NCBI RefSeq assembly: GCF_004345565.1
Contig: NZ_SLWA01000006.1
Span: forward strand, 1 to 64,000
From: Flavobacterium circumlabens
Lineage (GTDB): Bacteria; Bacteroidota; Bacteroidia; Flavobacteriales; Flavobacteriaceae
Length of the DNA stretch: 64,000 nt
Direction: 5' to 3'
Part shown: piece by piece, positions 54,035-62,955 of the stretch
Numbering within the stretch: the stretch's first letter is position 1
Layout: every line of letters begins with the position of its first letter
The notes under the pieces: generated by a model
What the model saw: only the letters and a program-made list of their open reading frames with translations
Databases searched by the model: none
What the model was told of the DNA's origin: nothing
Translations under genes and position numbers: made by a program

Positions 54035-54953
54035 TGTACTTGATATTTATGGCAATAACCAGGATTGATAAAATTCCGAACAGCAGTATTAATTTTAAAA
54101 CAGTACTTAAATGATGAAAATCCTTTTGAGATTTCGCACTAAATATTTTTACCATAAAATATAAAAGTGGTGCTAAAACAAAAGCAAAGGCATAAAAAGT
54201 AACCATGTAAAGATTATTTTCAATAAAGTATTTATTGATGTAAAGCAGAGCCAATATAAATGGAATAACAGCAAATCCTAAAGCAATTTTTGCAGCTCTG
54301 TTAATTCCAATGGCAACAGGTAAGGTATTCATCCCCTGATTGTAATCACCATTTACATCTTCAATGTCTTTAATGATTTCGCGAATGAAATTAATCATAA
54401 AAGCAAATAAGGCATAGTCAATTAAAATAGAAAACAGACTTGCCATTTGCGCCCGATTTTCAGTGTTTGTGGCAGGAAAAATATCGAACACTCCGATGAT
54501 GATTACACTAAATGATAATACACCGGCTACAACAAAATTCCCTAAAACCATGATTTGTTTTAGTGATGTTGAATAAAAATAAAGTACAGAAGCAATTAGG
54601 ATAAAGACAACCGCAAAACTTGGTCTCATTATCACATTCGATAAATAACAACCAATAGCAACACCGGTAATATTTAATCCGATGTAAATATTGTAAGCCG
54701 CAGTTTCCGAAATTCCTTTACCAATCACAACATCATTGGGTTTGTTGATGGTATCTGTCGCAACATCCAGAATATTATTAATTACATATCCTGCAGCAGC
54801 TAACAAAACAGTGCTTAAAACCAACAGACCATATTGCCAGTCAGCTAAAGCCAACGGAATGTCCTGCTGTTTTAAAAAAGCATAACGAAATAAAAGCTGC
54901 ATAAAAGCAAGCATCAGTAAGTTTTGATATCGAATGAGTTTGAGGAGTTTCAT
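54027..54953 (-). CDS. UbiA-family prenyltransferase
   Basis: A 308-residue integral membrane prenyltransferase with about nine helices. The Asp-rich motifs that bind Mg-diphosphate are NNILDVATDTINKP and IIKDIEDVNGDYNQGM. In Bacteroidota this gene is usually annotated as geranylgeranylglycerol-phosphate geranylgeranyltransferase-like; a role in menaquinone or other prenyl-lipid synthesis is also possible, so the exact product stays open. It is directly followed by maf (8-nt overlap) and preceded by a repeat block (54961-55124) that separates it from the KdsC-like gene. Confidence 0.85.
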   Translation of the reverse strand: MKLLKLIRYQNLLMLAFMQLLFRYAFLKQQDIPLALADWQYGLLVLSTVLLAAAGYVINNILDVATDTINKPNDVVIGKGISETAAYNIYIGLNITGVAIGCYLSNVIMRPSFAVVFILIASVLYFYSTSLKQIMVLGNFVVAGVLSFSVIIIGVFDIFPATNTENRAQMASLFSILIDYALFAFMINFIREIIKDIEDVNGDYNQGMNTLPVAIGINRAAKIALGFAVIPFILALLYINKYFIENNLYMVTFYAFAFVLAPLLYFMVKIFSAKSQKDFHHLSTVLKLILLFGILSILVIAINIKYNA

Positions 54954-54960
54954 TTTTTTT

Positions 54961-55124
54961 GAGGTTCTTTTTCTAAAGATTCTGAGTGGCTAAGTTGCTA
55001 AGGTTCTGAGTTTTTTTTTATAAAGGTTCAGAGGCGAAAAGGTTCAAAGGGACAAAGGTTTTGTTAGATAATGTTAAGTCTATGACTGAAAATGGAACTG
55101 AGACTGAAAACTGCGACTAAAAAC
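54961..55124. repeat. Low-complexity intergenic repeat (CAGTCTC/ACCTTTG type)
   Basis: Read with the genes (minus strand) this block gives TTTTCAGTCTCAG, ACCTTTG, CCTCTGAACCT, ACCTTAGC words in the same order as at 41936-42015, with a longer spacer and extra copies. It lies between the KdsC-like gene and the UbiA-like gene, without any reading frame. Confidence 0.7.
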
Positions 55125-55652
55125 TTAATCATGTTTCCCACTAAAATGTTCCATCCATTTTCCCTGTACTTTCATGACTTGCTCGATAACATCACGGGCA
55201 GCGCCTTTTCCTCCTTTTACATGCGAAATATAACGGCAGATATTTTTGATTTCGGGGCTTGCATCTTGTGGACAGGTTGGTAATCCCACCAATTTCATAA
55301 CATGAAAATCCGGAATATCATCACCCATATACAACACGTTTTCAGGATTAATATTGTAAATATCCGTGTATTCTTTAAACGTTTTAACTTTGTCGGGAGT
55401 TCCCAAATGAATGTCCGTAATTCCTAAATTGCGAAGACGAACACGAACACCTTCATTGCTTCCGCCAGAAATAATGCAAACATTATAGCCGCTTTCTACA
55501 GCCGCTTTCATTGCATAACCATCACGAATATTCATCGTACGAAGAATTTCTCCTTCGTTGGTTACAAAAACAGAGCTGTCTGTAAGTACGCCATCAACAT
55601 CAAAAACAAACGTGGTGATGTCATTCATTATTTCTTTATAACTTTTTGCCAT
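55125..55652 (-). CDS. KdsC-like HAD phosphatase (type IIIA)
   Basis: A 175-residue capless HAD phosphatase. Motif I is FVFDVDGVLTDSSVFV; the pattern NIRDGYAMKAAVESGYN and the later GDDIPDFHVMKLVGLPTCPQ match KdsC (3-deoxy-D-manno-octulosonate 8-phosphate phosphatase), which acts in Kdo synthesis for lipopolysaccharide. The small length and lack of a cap agree. It starts inside the end of the DUF2520 gene (17-nt overlap). Without kdsA or kdsB nearby the substrate stays probable, not proven. Confidence 0.82.
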   Translation of the reverse strand: MAKSYKEIMNDITTFVFDVDGVLTDSSVFVTNEGEILRTMNIRDGYAMKAAVESGYNVCIISGGSNEGVRVRLRNLGITDIHLGTPDKVKTFKEYTDIYNINPENVLYMGDDIPDFHVMKLVGLPTCPQDASPEIKNICRYISHVKGGKGAARDVIEQVMKVQGKWMEHFSGKHD

Positions 55653-56397
55653 TATTTTGTATAGATTGGGTTAATATTTTATAGATATTTTTTTGATTTT
55701 GAGTGCTTAAATAATCCAAATGGGCTTCAATAGTCAAAGAATCACAGCGTTTTGCAGGGCCTGTTTGTGCCTCAGCGGGATTTAAAGTATTGATTTTTTC
55801 TGCCGTTTCCTGTATCAGAGGTCTGAGAATTTCAAAAGGAACCTGATGTTCTTCACAAATTTCCTGTCCGATCTGGTACAAATGATTCGTGAAATTGTTC
55901 ACAAAAACAGCCGAAACATGCAATGCTTTTCTTTGATCTGAATTAATGGCATAAACAACATTTGAAATACTTTTTGCGGCAGTTTCTAAAACACGAAAGT
56001 CAAAAGTGTTTTCAGCTTCCAGGCACATCGGAACAGTCGAGAAATCAATATCCTTGTTTTTAGAAAATGTTTGGAGCGGATAAAAAACGCCCTTTCTATT
56101 CTTTGAATCTAAAACATCAAGTGAAGCTGCACCGGAAGTATGAACAACAATTCGGTTTTGAAAAGGCAATTGCTTTGAAACATCTGAAATCGCTTTGTCA
56201 GAAACTGCAATAATGTATAAATCAGCTTCTTTTAAATCCTCAAAATCACTTGTAATTTTGTCAAATTCAATAAGAGAGGATAAGGTCTCTTTTTTTCTGG
56301 AATATACCTGGACAATTTCTGTAAGTTCACTTTTAGCGAAAGCCTTAATCAAATGCTGCGCTACATTTCCGGAACCAATTAACGTTATTCGAATCAT
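55636..56397 (-). CDS. Rossmann-like/DUF2520 oxidoreductase-like protein
   Basis: A 253-residue protein with an N-terminal Rossmann fold (GSGNVAQHLIKAFAKS, the nucleotide-binding glycine motif GxGNV) and a C-terminal DUF2520 helical domain (HVSAVFVNNFTNHLYQIGQE). It looks like a small NAD(P)-binding dehydrogenase related to ProC or F420-dependent reductases, with unknown substrate. It opens the minus-strand run of housekeeping genes (DUF2520, KdsC-like, UbiA, Maf, MscS), a gene order I associate with Flavobacteriia. Confidence 0.85.
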   Translation of the reverse strand: MIRITLIGSGNVAQHLIKAFAKSELTEIVQVYSRKKETLSSLIEFDKITSDFEDLKEADLYIIAVSDKAISDVSKQLPFQNRIVVHTSGAASLDVLDSKNRKGVFYPLQTFSKNKDIDFSTVPMCLEAENTFDFRVLETAAKSISNVVYAINSDQRKALHVSAVFVNNFTNHLYQIGQEICEEHQVPFEILRPLIQETAEKINTLNPAEAQTGPAKRCDSLTIEAHLDYLSTQNQKNIYKILTQSIQNNGKKL

Positions 56398-56447
56398 AAC
56401 GCAAAATTAGCATTATTTTTTTTAAAGAGGATACCTACGAAAGAAGT

Positions 56448-56551
56448 TTAGCCACAGATTGCAAGGATTAAACAGATTTAATGCGTTATCATTAATTTAA
56501 AAGAAAGTTAATTCCCAACATCAAAAAAGAATTCTTGTAATCTGTGCCTAA
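56448..56551. repeat. Intergenic inverted repeat with CACAGATT arms
   Basis: The left arm TTAGCCACAGATTGCAAG (56448-56465) pairs with CTTGTAATCTGTGCCTAA (56534-56551), 16 of 18 positions, around a loop of about 68 nt. It lies in the 319-nt gap between the DUF2520 gene and ccsBA, and has no coding sense. The CACAGATT-type words resemble intergenic repeats I recall from flavobacteria. A -7-like TACTTTTG at 56678-56685 is the only other signal noticed in this gap; the closest TTG is 27 nt upstream of it, too far. Confidence 0.55.
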
Positions 56552-56716
56552 GAAATAGTAGCCGCTTTTATAGCTTTGTCAAATTAAGCAGGCGGTTTTA
56601 AGAATTTGATTTAATTGCTGCGCCTTTTTTTGGTTTTAATTAACAAATTGCAAATATAGGAACTCAACATTTTTAAGTACTTTTGTCGCTCTTTTATACA
56701 ATGTAATTCCTCAAAA

Positions 56717-59700
56717 ATGGATAAAAAAATATTCTCTTTTTTGTTTTCTACACGATTAATGGCCGTTCTTTTTTTAACATTTGCTTTGGCAATGGGAATC
56801 GGAACTTTTATAGAAAGTAAGTATAATACCGATACGGCCCGAATCCTAATTTATAATACATGGTGGTTTGAAGCGATAATGGTCTTTTTTATGATTAATT
56901 TCTTTGGAAATATCAAACGCTATCAATTGCTGAAAAAGGAAAAATGGGCTACTCTTTTATTACACATTGCCTTTATTTTTATTCTTTTAGGCGCTTTTAT
57001 TACGCGATATGTCAGCTACGAAGGCATGATGCCCATTCGTGAAGGTGCTGCTGAAAACCAAATTTTTTCTGATAAAACATTCCTGACCGTATTTGCTGAT
57101 GGAGAATATAAAGGTGAAATGAAACGCAGGGTTTTCGAAAAAAGCCTTTTATTATCACCGGTTACCAATAATGATTTCTCGATTTCCGGCAAGTTTGATG
57201 AAACCCCGTTTGAAGTAACTTACGTAAACTACATTATGGGAGCGAAAGAAGTGGTAAAACCAGATCCGAAAGGAACTTTATATCTTAAATTAGTTGAAGC
57301 AGGAGCAGGCGGGCGTGAAGAACATTTCCTGAAAGAAGGTGAAGTTCAAAATATTCACAATGTTTTGTTTGCTTTGAATAAACCTACAGACGGTGCCATT
57401 AATATCACAACGACCGGCGAAAAATACACTATTCAGACTCCATTTGAAGGTAATTTTATGCGAATGGCAGATAAATTCCAGGGAAAAGTTACAAAAGACA
57501 ATGTGCAGCCTCTGATGATGCGTTCTCTATACAGTATTGGAGACATTAGAATTGTATTTCCGGATCCTGCTATGAAAGGAAGTATAGCCTATGAATCGAA
57601 TAAAGATTTCAAGGCCAAAAGTCATCACGATGCGATAATTGTAAAAGTAAAATCGGAAGGACAGGAAAAAAAAGTGACTCTTTTGGGATCTAAAGGAAGT
57701 GTGGGAGAACCAAAAACAGTTAAAATCGGTACTATTGAATATTCTTTATTTTACGGAAGTAAAGCGTATATCCTGCCTTTTAAAGTAAAATTAAACGATT
57801 TTATTGCCACAAAATATCCGGGAACAGAGAAAAGTTATTCTGCTTTTGAGAGTAAAGTTACCGTTCAGGATTCTGCCGAAACTTTTGATGCTGATATTTA
57901 TATGAATCACGTTTTAGATCACAAAGGATACCGATTTTTTCAATCTTCATTCGATCCGGATGAAAAAGGAACGGTATTATCTGTAAATCACGATTTCTGG
58001 GGAACATCGATTACTTATCTGGGTTATTTCATGTTATTTTTTGGTTTGATGGCTATTATGTTTACGAAAAATTCTCGTTTTGCGGATTTAAAACGCAAAT
58101 TAGAAGACGTTAAAAACAAAAAAGAAAAACTTGTTACTATTTTGTTCCTGATGTTAAGCCTGAATGGTTTTGCACAGGAAGTACCTGCTCCCCATGTGCA
58201 TACACCGGGTCATAACCATACACACAGTGAGGATCCAAATGATCATGCCAATCACGTTACAGCCGCGCCAAGTAAGAAACAATTAGATTCTTTATTGACA
58301 ATTTATAAAGCACCCGAATCACACGCTGCAAAATTTGGACGTTTGATTATTCAGGATGCCGGCGGAAGGATGAAACCTATTAATACTTTTTCATCGGAGT
58401 TGCTTAGAAAAGTAAGCCATAGTGATACGTATAACGGAATGAATTCTGATCAGGTATTTTTGTCCATGACGCAATACGCACAGGTTTGGATTCAGGTTCC
58501 TATCATTTACGTAAACACTAAAAATGATAGTATCCGCAGAATCATTGGAATTGAAAAAGAAGCAGAATTTGCACCTTTTGTTAAGTTTTTTGATGAAAAC
58601 GGAAACTATAAGCTATCACCTTACTTAGACGCAGCTTACAAAGCCGCAAATCCAAATAGTTTTGAGAAAGATTTTATCGAAACAGATAAAAAAGTAAATC
58701 TGATGGAATCTGCTTTAAGCGGAAGTATCCTGAAAATTTTTCCAATTCCAAATGACCCGAACAACAAATGGATTTCTTATCTCGAAATTCAAAATGCAGG
58801 TTTAAAGGGAATGGATTCTACATATGTAAAGCAGATTATACCCATGTATTTTAGTGCTTTAAACAACGGAGCGATTTCAAAAGACTTTAAAACAGCAGAT
58901 CAGTTAGTAGAAAGTATCAATGGTTTTCAGAAGAAATTCGGAAGCAAAGTTCGCCCAAGTGAAAAGAAAATAGATCTTGAAATCGCTTATAATACCTATA
59001 ATATTTTACCGAAAATGTTTTATTGGTATTCGCTTGCGGGAATTTTTATGCTGATTTTTACCTTGTTTAATATTTTCTTCGAGAAAAAGTTTTTACGAAT
59101 CACTGTAAATGGTTTTCATATTTTAATAGGTGTAATATTTGCACTTCATACAGTAGCATTAATCGCAAGATGGTATATTTCAGGACATGCGCCCTGGAGT
59201 AACGCTTATGAAGCAATTGTTTATGTAGCCTGGGCAACCATGTTCTTCGGATTAGCTTTTGACAGAAAATCAAAACTTACCGTTGCATCGGCAGCATTTG
59301 TAACATCAATGATTTTCATGGCTGCAAACGCCAACTGGATTGATCCTGAAATTGCTAATTTACAGCCGGTACTTAATTCGTATTGGTTAATGATTCACGT
59401 TGCAGTAATTGTAGCCAGTTACGGTCCGTTTGCGCTCGGAATGATGTTAGGTCTTGTGGCCTTGATACTGATTTTCTTTACTACAGAAAAGAATAAGGAT
59501 AAAATGAGCCTAAACATCAAAGAAATAACGTATATCAACGAAATGGCACTGACCATTGGCTTAATCATGTTAACTATTGGAAACTTCTTAGGAGGACAGT
59601 GGGCTAACGAAAGCTGGGGACGTTACTGGGGATGGGATCCAAAAGAAACCTGGGCCCTAATCTCAATTATGGTTTATGCTTTTGTAATTCACGCTCGTTT

Positions 59701-59929
59701 TGTACCTTCATTAAGAGGACAATGGTTCTTTAACCTAATGAGTATGTTTGCCTTTATTTCGATTTTATTTACGTATTACGGAGTAAATTTTCACTTAGTG
59801 GGTCTGCATTCCTACGCCAGTGGAGAAGCTCATTCCCTAAGCTGGATCTGGTATTCTCTCGGAACCATTTCAGTAATTGGAGCTATAACATATCCGAGGT
59901 ACCGAAAATATTATAAAAGCAAAAAATAA
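56717..59929 (+). CDS. ccsBA: Fused cytochrome c assembly protein CcsB/ResB-CcsA
   Basis: A 1070-residue fusion of the two System II cytochrome c synthetase subunits. Residues 1-460 form the ResB-like part (three N-terminal membrane helices, a large periplasmic domain, and another helix near 430). A hydrophobic stretch followed by FAQ at about 472-487, reminiscent of a signal peptide, leads to a His-rich linker (VHTPGHNHTHSEDPNDHANH). The C-terminal CcsA part has the WWD-type heme-handling motif WGRYWGWDPKETWALI near residue 970 and several conserved His. It exports heme and attaches it to apocytochrome c. It is a single gene with a weak hairpin terminator. Confidence 0.92.
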   Translation: MDKKIFSFLFSTRLMAVLFLTFALAMGIGTFIESKYNTDTARILIYNTWWFEAIMVFFMINFFGNIKRYQLLKKEKWATLLLHIAFIFILLGAFITRYVSYEGMMPIREGAAENQIFSDKTFLTVFADGEYKGEMKRRVFEKSLLLSPVTNNDFSISGKFDETPFEVTYVNYIMGAKEVVKPDPKGTLYLKLVEAGAGGREEHFLKEGEVQNIHNVLFALNKPTDGAINITTTGEKYTIQTPFEGNFMRMADKFQGKVTKDNVQPLMMRSLYSIGDIRIVFPDPAMKGSIAYESNKDFKAKSHHDAIIVKVKSEGQEKKVTLLGSKGSVGEPKTVKIGTIEYSLFYGSKAYILPFKVKLNDFIATKYPGTEKSYSAFESKVTVQDSAETFDADIYMNHVLDHKGYRFFQSSFDPDEKGTVLSVNHDFWGTSITYLGYFMLFFGLMAIMFTKNSRFADLKRKLEDVKNKKEKLVTILFLMLSLNGFAQEVPAPHVHTPGHNHTHSEDPNDHANHVTAAPSKKQLDSLLTIYKAPESHAAKFGRLIIQDAGGRMKPINTFSSELLRKVSHSDTYNGMNSDQVFLSMTQYAQVWIQVPIIYVNTKNDSIRRIIGIEKEAEFAPFVKFFDENGNYKLSPYLDAAYKAANPNSFEKDFIETDKKVNLMESALSGSILKIFPIPNDPNNKWISYLEIQNAGLKGMDSTYVKQIIPMYFSALNNGAISKDFKTADQLVESINGFQKKFGSKVRPSEKKIDLEIAYNTYNILPKMFYWYSLAGIFMLIFTLFNIFFEKKFLRITVNGFHILIGVIFALHTVALIARWYISGHAPWSNAYEAIVYVAWATMFFGLAFDRKSKLTVASAAFVTSMIFMAANANWIDPEIANLQPVLNSYWLMIHVAVIVASYGPFALGMMLGLVALILIFFTTEKNKDKMSLNIKEITYINEMALTIGLIMLTIGNFLGGQWANESWGRYWGWDPKETWALISIMVYAFVIHARFVPSLRGQWFFNLMSMFAFISILFTYYGVNFHLVGLHSYASGEAHSLSWIWYSLGTISVIGAITYPRYRKYYKSKK

Positions 59930-59950
59930 TACATTCAATTATTAATTCAT

Positions 59951-59990
59951 AAAAAAATGCTCTTCTGTAAAGTCGGGCATTTTTTTTATT
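59951..59990 (+). terminator. Weak terminator after ccsBA
   Basis: AAAAAAATGC and GCATTTTTTTT can pair, with a partly mismatched middle, followed by a T-run about 20 nt after the stop. Confidence 0.55.
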
Positions 59991-60031
59991 TATAAAGTTT
60001 AGGGCAAATCGGGTAAATCCCAAGTAAAAAA

Positions 60032-60757
60032 CTAAAGTCCAAATACAGAAACAACCAAACCTACAGTTAAAAGAAAACTGACCCAAAAAATAAGCTGGCT
60101 TAAAATGGATAATAAAAAAGCTTTGGTTTTAGAAATTTTATTAAAGAATTGAATATTTGTCCAAAAGGTTAAAATAAGGTCAAGTACATATATTGCAATT
60201 AGAATTTTTTGAACCTCAGGTTTTCCATTGTAGTAAATGACTATTGGAAATGTAATAAGATGTGCAAATAGTTTTTGAGATGCTTTGTAGGTATTGAAAA
60301 CAATATATTCTACAAAATTATAACCTTGCTTTCTAAAACTGATATAGGTGCCTAAAGTAAAAAACGGAATGGTCAGAATTATAATCCAGGAATAATGTTT
60401 CGAACTCCATTCATTAAACTTACCAATATCAATGCTGGTATTGGCCGGATCATCAAATAAAAAAACATGAAATTCGTGGTATAGTAATCCGTAAAACGTT
60501 GCCAAAACCACAACTAATGATAAAGGTTTAAAATGTCTTACACGCTTTCCTTCGATAAATTCGCGAATAGAATGTCCCGGTCTTGTAAATAATTGTTTTA
60601 TAGAATAAGGAATACCTTCATCAAAATGCAATAAACTATGCCTGATTTCATGCCATAAATAATGTCCGTTTATTTTGTAGGTTGCAGCAGGCTGACCACA
60701 ATTATTACAATAATGACCTTTATAAATCTGTTTACAATTTTTGCAGGTTATTTCCAT
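60032..60757 (-). CDS. DUF3667 membrane protein
   Basis: A 241-residue protein with an N-terminal zinc-ribbon-like CKNCKQIYKGHYCNNCGQ (two CxxC pairs) and the DUF3667 region ITGHYLWHEIRH-type (INGHYLWHEIRHSLLHFDEG) with TRPGHSIREFIEGKRVRHFK. After that come about four transmembrane helices, ending at the C terminus with LIFWVSFLLTVGLVVSVFGL. It belongs to the common Bacteroidota DUF3667 group with no known function; the cytoplasmic zinc ribbon may bind a partner. The stop lies convergent to ccsBA, behind its terminator. Confidence 0.85.
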   Translation of the reverse strand: MEITCKNCKQIYKGHYCNNCGQPAATYKINGHYLWHEIRHSLLHFDEGIPYSIKQLFTRPGHSIREFIEGKRVRHFKPLSLVVVLATFYGLLYHEFHVFLFDDPANTSIDIGKFNEWSSKHYSWIIILTIPFFTLGTYISFRKQGYNFVEYIVFNTYKASQKLFAHLITFPIVIYYNGKPEVQKILIAIYVLDLILTFWTNIQFFNKISKTKAFLLSILSQLIFWVSFLLTVGLVVSVFGL

Positions 60758-60800
60758 TGTTTAGGATTTATTTAATATTATAAAATAGAATTTATGACTA

Positions 60801-61190
60801 TTATTCCTGAATTTTATCTTTCTTAAATCCATTCGGATACATAATAGCAACAAGCACAATAATCAGTAAAAAGTTATATTCCATACCATTTCTTCCTCCG
60901 CCGACTACAAACCATCCTTCCTGAAAATGCACCAGAATGATTCCCATAATAAGAACCAGAATTGTCACAAAACCAGCTAATTTTACATATTTGTTCAGAA
61001 GCAGAAGTACTGCAGCCACAACATGTGATAATTTGATCAACCAGGCCAAAAGAACGCCATAAGGAGCAAACCCAATCTGGTTAAGGAATAAATTGCCAAA
61101 ATCGTTTATTCCGTTATTAAACATTCCGAATATAGAATGGGTCAGGAGAATAATAGCGATCGTAATTCTTAAAAGTAAAGTTGCGTTCAT
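60801..61190 (-). CDS. DoxX-family membrane protein
   Basis: A 129-residue protein with four transmembrane helices. RITIAIILLTHSIFGMFNNG and VLLAWLIKLSHVVAAVLLLL match the DoxX/DoxD-like fold, and the GGGRNGMEYNFLLIIV segment before the last helix is typical. DoxX-like proteins of this kind have only loosely known roles, in quinone or redox-linked membrane processes. It sits between the DUF3667 gene (43 nt downstream) and the anti-sigma gene, separated from the latter by a terminator. Confidence 0.82.
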   Translation of the reverse strand: MNATLLLRITIAIILLTHSIFGMFNNGINDFGNLFLNQIGFAPYGVLLAWLIKLSHVVAAVLLLLNKYVKLAGFVTILVLIMGIILVHFQEGWFVVGGGRNGMEYNFLLIIVLVAIMYPNGFKKDKIQE

Positions 61191-61225
61191 ATTATGATTT
61201 TGATTGTTTTTGATTTAAAAATAAT

Positions 61226-61265
61226 AAAAAAACGCACATCAAAATAAATTAATGTGCGTTTTTAA
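61226..61265 (-). terminator. Terminator after the anti-sigma gene
   Basis: ACGCACAT at 61232-61239 and ATGTGCGT at 61252-61259 pair, with A/T-runs on both sides. It lies about 20 nt after the anti-sigma stop (minus strand). Confidence 0.7.
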
Positions 61266-61284
61266 TATTGTTAAGACTACTTTA

Positions 61285-62073
61285 TTATACTTTTCCTAAA
61301 GTATATAGTTGTTCCATAGTAGGAGTCAGACTTCCTCCGGCAGGCTCAAGCGTTATACCAAAAGCTTCCGCTGAAACGGTTTGATCCACTGCAAATATTT
61401 TTTGATTATTTGAATCGAAATCACTCAATAAACCAATGCTGGTTGGGGTAAGTACCGGACTTAATTTTAAAGCCCATACCTGATATACCATTCCTTTTGG
61501 AGGTTTTGGTAAACCTGCAGCATCAATATAAGTCGTTCTGGTGTCTTTATTCCAGTAAACTTTTGCAAATGATGTTGGAGAAACAGCCTGACCACCAAGT
61601 GTTACTCCGGTATTTTTAATATCTCTTACAATACTCAGACTTTTTTCAGTTTGTTTATTTTGTTGGTCCAGATAAGCAAAATCTCTTTCGATTTTAGTTT
61701 TCTCACTGCCAACAGTTGCAATAGCATCTCTCGTTTTGGTCAGTTCCAAAGTTTGGTAACCCAGACCTAAAAGCAGCAATACAGCAGCTGCCCAGCCCAC
61801 ATATTGTGACCAGTTTGATGCAGGTTTCATTTCGACTACTTTGCCATGTTTAAGCTCAAGGCGCGCTTTGATTTTCTCGAAATTAGCCACCGAATGAAAA
61901 GGAGAGAAACTTGAAGATAAAGCAACAATAGCTTTTTCTATCGAAAGGATTTCCTGATCTACTTCGGGATTGTTTTTAGCCATTTCGGCTACTTCCAGAT
62001 TTTCTTTTTCGGTTAATAAACCGTAAACGTAAAGTTCCAGAATTCCTGATTCTATATATTCTTTTGCTTCCAT
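61285..62073 (-). CDS. Anti-sigma factor (RskA-like)
   Basis: A 262-residue protein with an N-terminal cytoplasmic anti-sigma helix bundle (IESGILELYVYGLLTEKENL, no zinc motif), a transmembrane helix (YVGWAAAVLLLLGLGYQTLE), a coiled coil (about 115-150), and a periplasmic RskA domain with YQVWALKLSPVLTPTSIGLL and FGITLEPAGGS. It should hold the ECF sigma factor encoded immediately upstream and release it on an envelope signal. Its ATG overlaps the sigma factor stop by one base (TAATG), so the two are coupled. Confidence 0.85.
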   Translation of the reverse strand: MEAKEYIESGILELYVYGLLTEKENLEVAEMAKNNPEVDQEILSIEKAIVALSSSFSPFHSVANFEKIKARLELKHGKVVEMKPASNWSQYVGWAAAVLLLLGLGYQTLELTKTRDAIATVGSEKTKIERDFAYLDQQNKQTEKSLSIVRDIKNTGVTLGGQAVSPTSFAKVYWNKDTRTTYIDAAGLPKPPKGMVYQVWALKLSPVLTPTSIGLLSDFDSNNQKIFAVDQTVSAEAFGITLEPAGGSLTPTMEQLYTLGKV

Positions 62074-62603
62074 TATATTTTTAAATAATTACGTAAATCG
62101 TTAATACAGTTTCTGTTTTGTGTCTTGATAGTTCCCAACGGCATTGCCAGTTCTTCTGAAGCTTCTTGCTGGGTATATCCTTTGAAAAATAATAAATCGA
62201 TTATCTCAATACATTTAGGTTTCAGCTTTTTTACAAATTCCTGAATACCGATGGTATCAATTTTGTTGACCAACTTATTACTGTCATCTAACAGATTTAC
62301 GAAATTATCTGAAGAAAGGTTTTTTTGGCTGTTATTAAAGTTTTTGGATCTAAGCTTATCAATTGAGGTATTCCTAGCTATATTAAGGATCCAGGTGTAA
62401 AATCTGCCTTTGCTTTCGTTATAAGAATCTATATTTTTCCAGATTTTGACAAAAACTTCCTGCAAAACATCTTCGGCTTCCTCGCGGTTTTTTATTAGAA
62501 CATTAATGACCGAAAATAAACTTTTTGAATACATATCATACAAATGGGTAAAAGCTCTTTCGTCTTTCTTGTAAATTAAAACTAATAATTCTTCTTGACT
62601 CAT
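62073..62603 (-). CDS. ECF sigma-70 family RNA polymerase sigma factor
   Basis: A 176-residue ECF sigma factor. Region 2 carries HLYDMYSKSLFSVINVLIKN and EDVLQEVFVKIWKNIDSYNE, with WILNIARNTSIDKLRSKN for promoter melting; region 4 has IDLLFFKGYTQQEASEELAM and PLGTIKTQNRNCINDLR. Together with the coupled RskA-like anti-sigma factor it forms a two-gene envelope-response unit. A degenerate gene lies divergently at 62956-63407, so a former target may have been lost. Confidence 0.9.
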   Translation of the reverse strand: MSQEELLVLIYKKDERAFTHLYDMYSKSLFSVINVLIKNREEAEDVLQEVFVKIWKNIDSYNESKGRFYTWILNIARNTSIDKLRSKNFNNSQKNLSSDNFVNLLDDSNKLVNKIDTIGIQEFVKKLKPKCIEIIDLLFFKGYTQQEASEELAMPLGTIKTQNRNCINDLRNYLKI

Positions 62604-62955
62604 AGAATGGGATTTTTAAGCTTAAACAAATTTTTTAAAATATTTTTTTGATTACCTGAGATAAAGATAATTTATTTTTCTGTGAAAATAATATTTTTTT
62701 TAACAGTCTTATCCTTAGAAAAATAAGGGATTTTGGAAAAAAGTAACTTTTTTTTGACTTTTTTAAAACCAAAAGCAAACCGTTTACGTAAATGCTATTA
62801 TAACATAAAATGAAATGTTTAGCTAAATAGCAATTGAAACAAAAATTTTGGCAAAATTAAATAATCGGGGATTAATGATTTTGTAAGGTACTAATAAAAA
62901 ATACGTTTTTTAAGAAAAAAAACGTAAAGCAAATCGCAATAAAAAAATTAAGGTC
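62604..62955. other. Non-coding gap with a possible promoter and palindrome
   Basis: No reading frame is supported in this AT-rich 352-nt gap. The only structure seen is near its right end: TTG at 62881-62883 and TACGTTTT at 62902-62909 with an 18-nt spacer, a near match to the flavobacterial promoter (last base T instead of G), and a perfect 10-bp inverted repeat TACGTTTTTT/AAAAAACGTA at 62902-62926 over the -7 box. This would drive the decayed gene at 62956. Confidence 0.4.
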
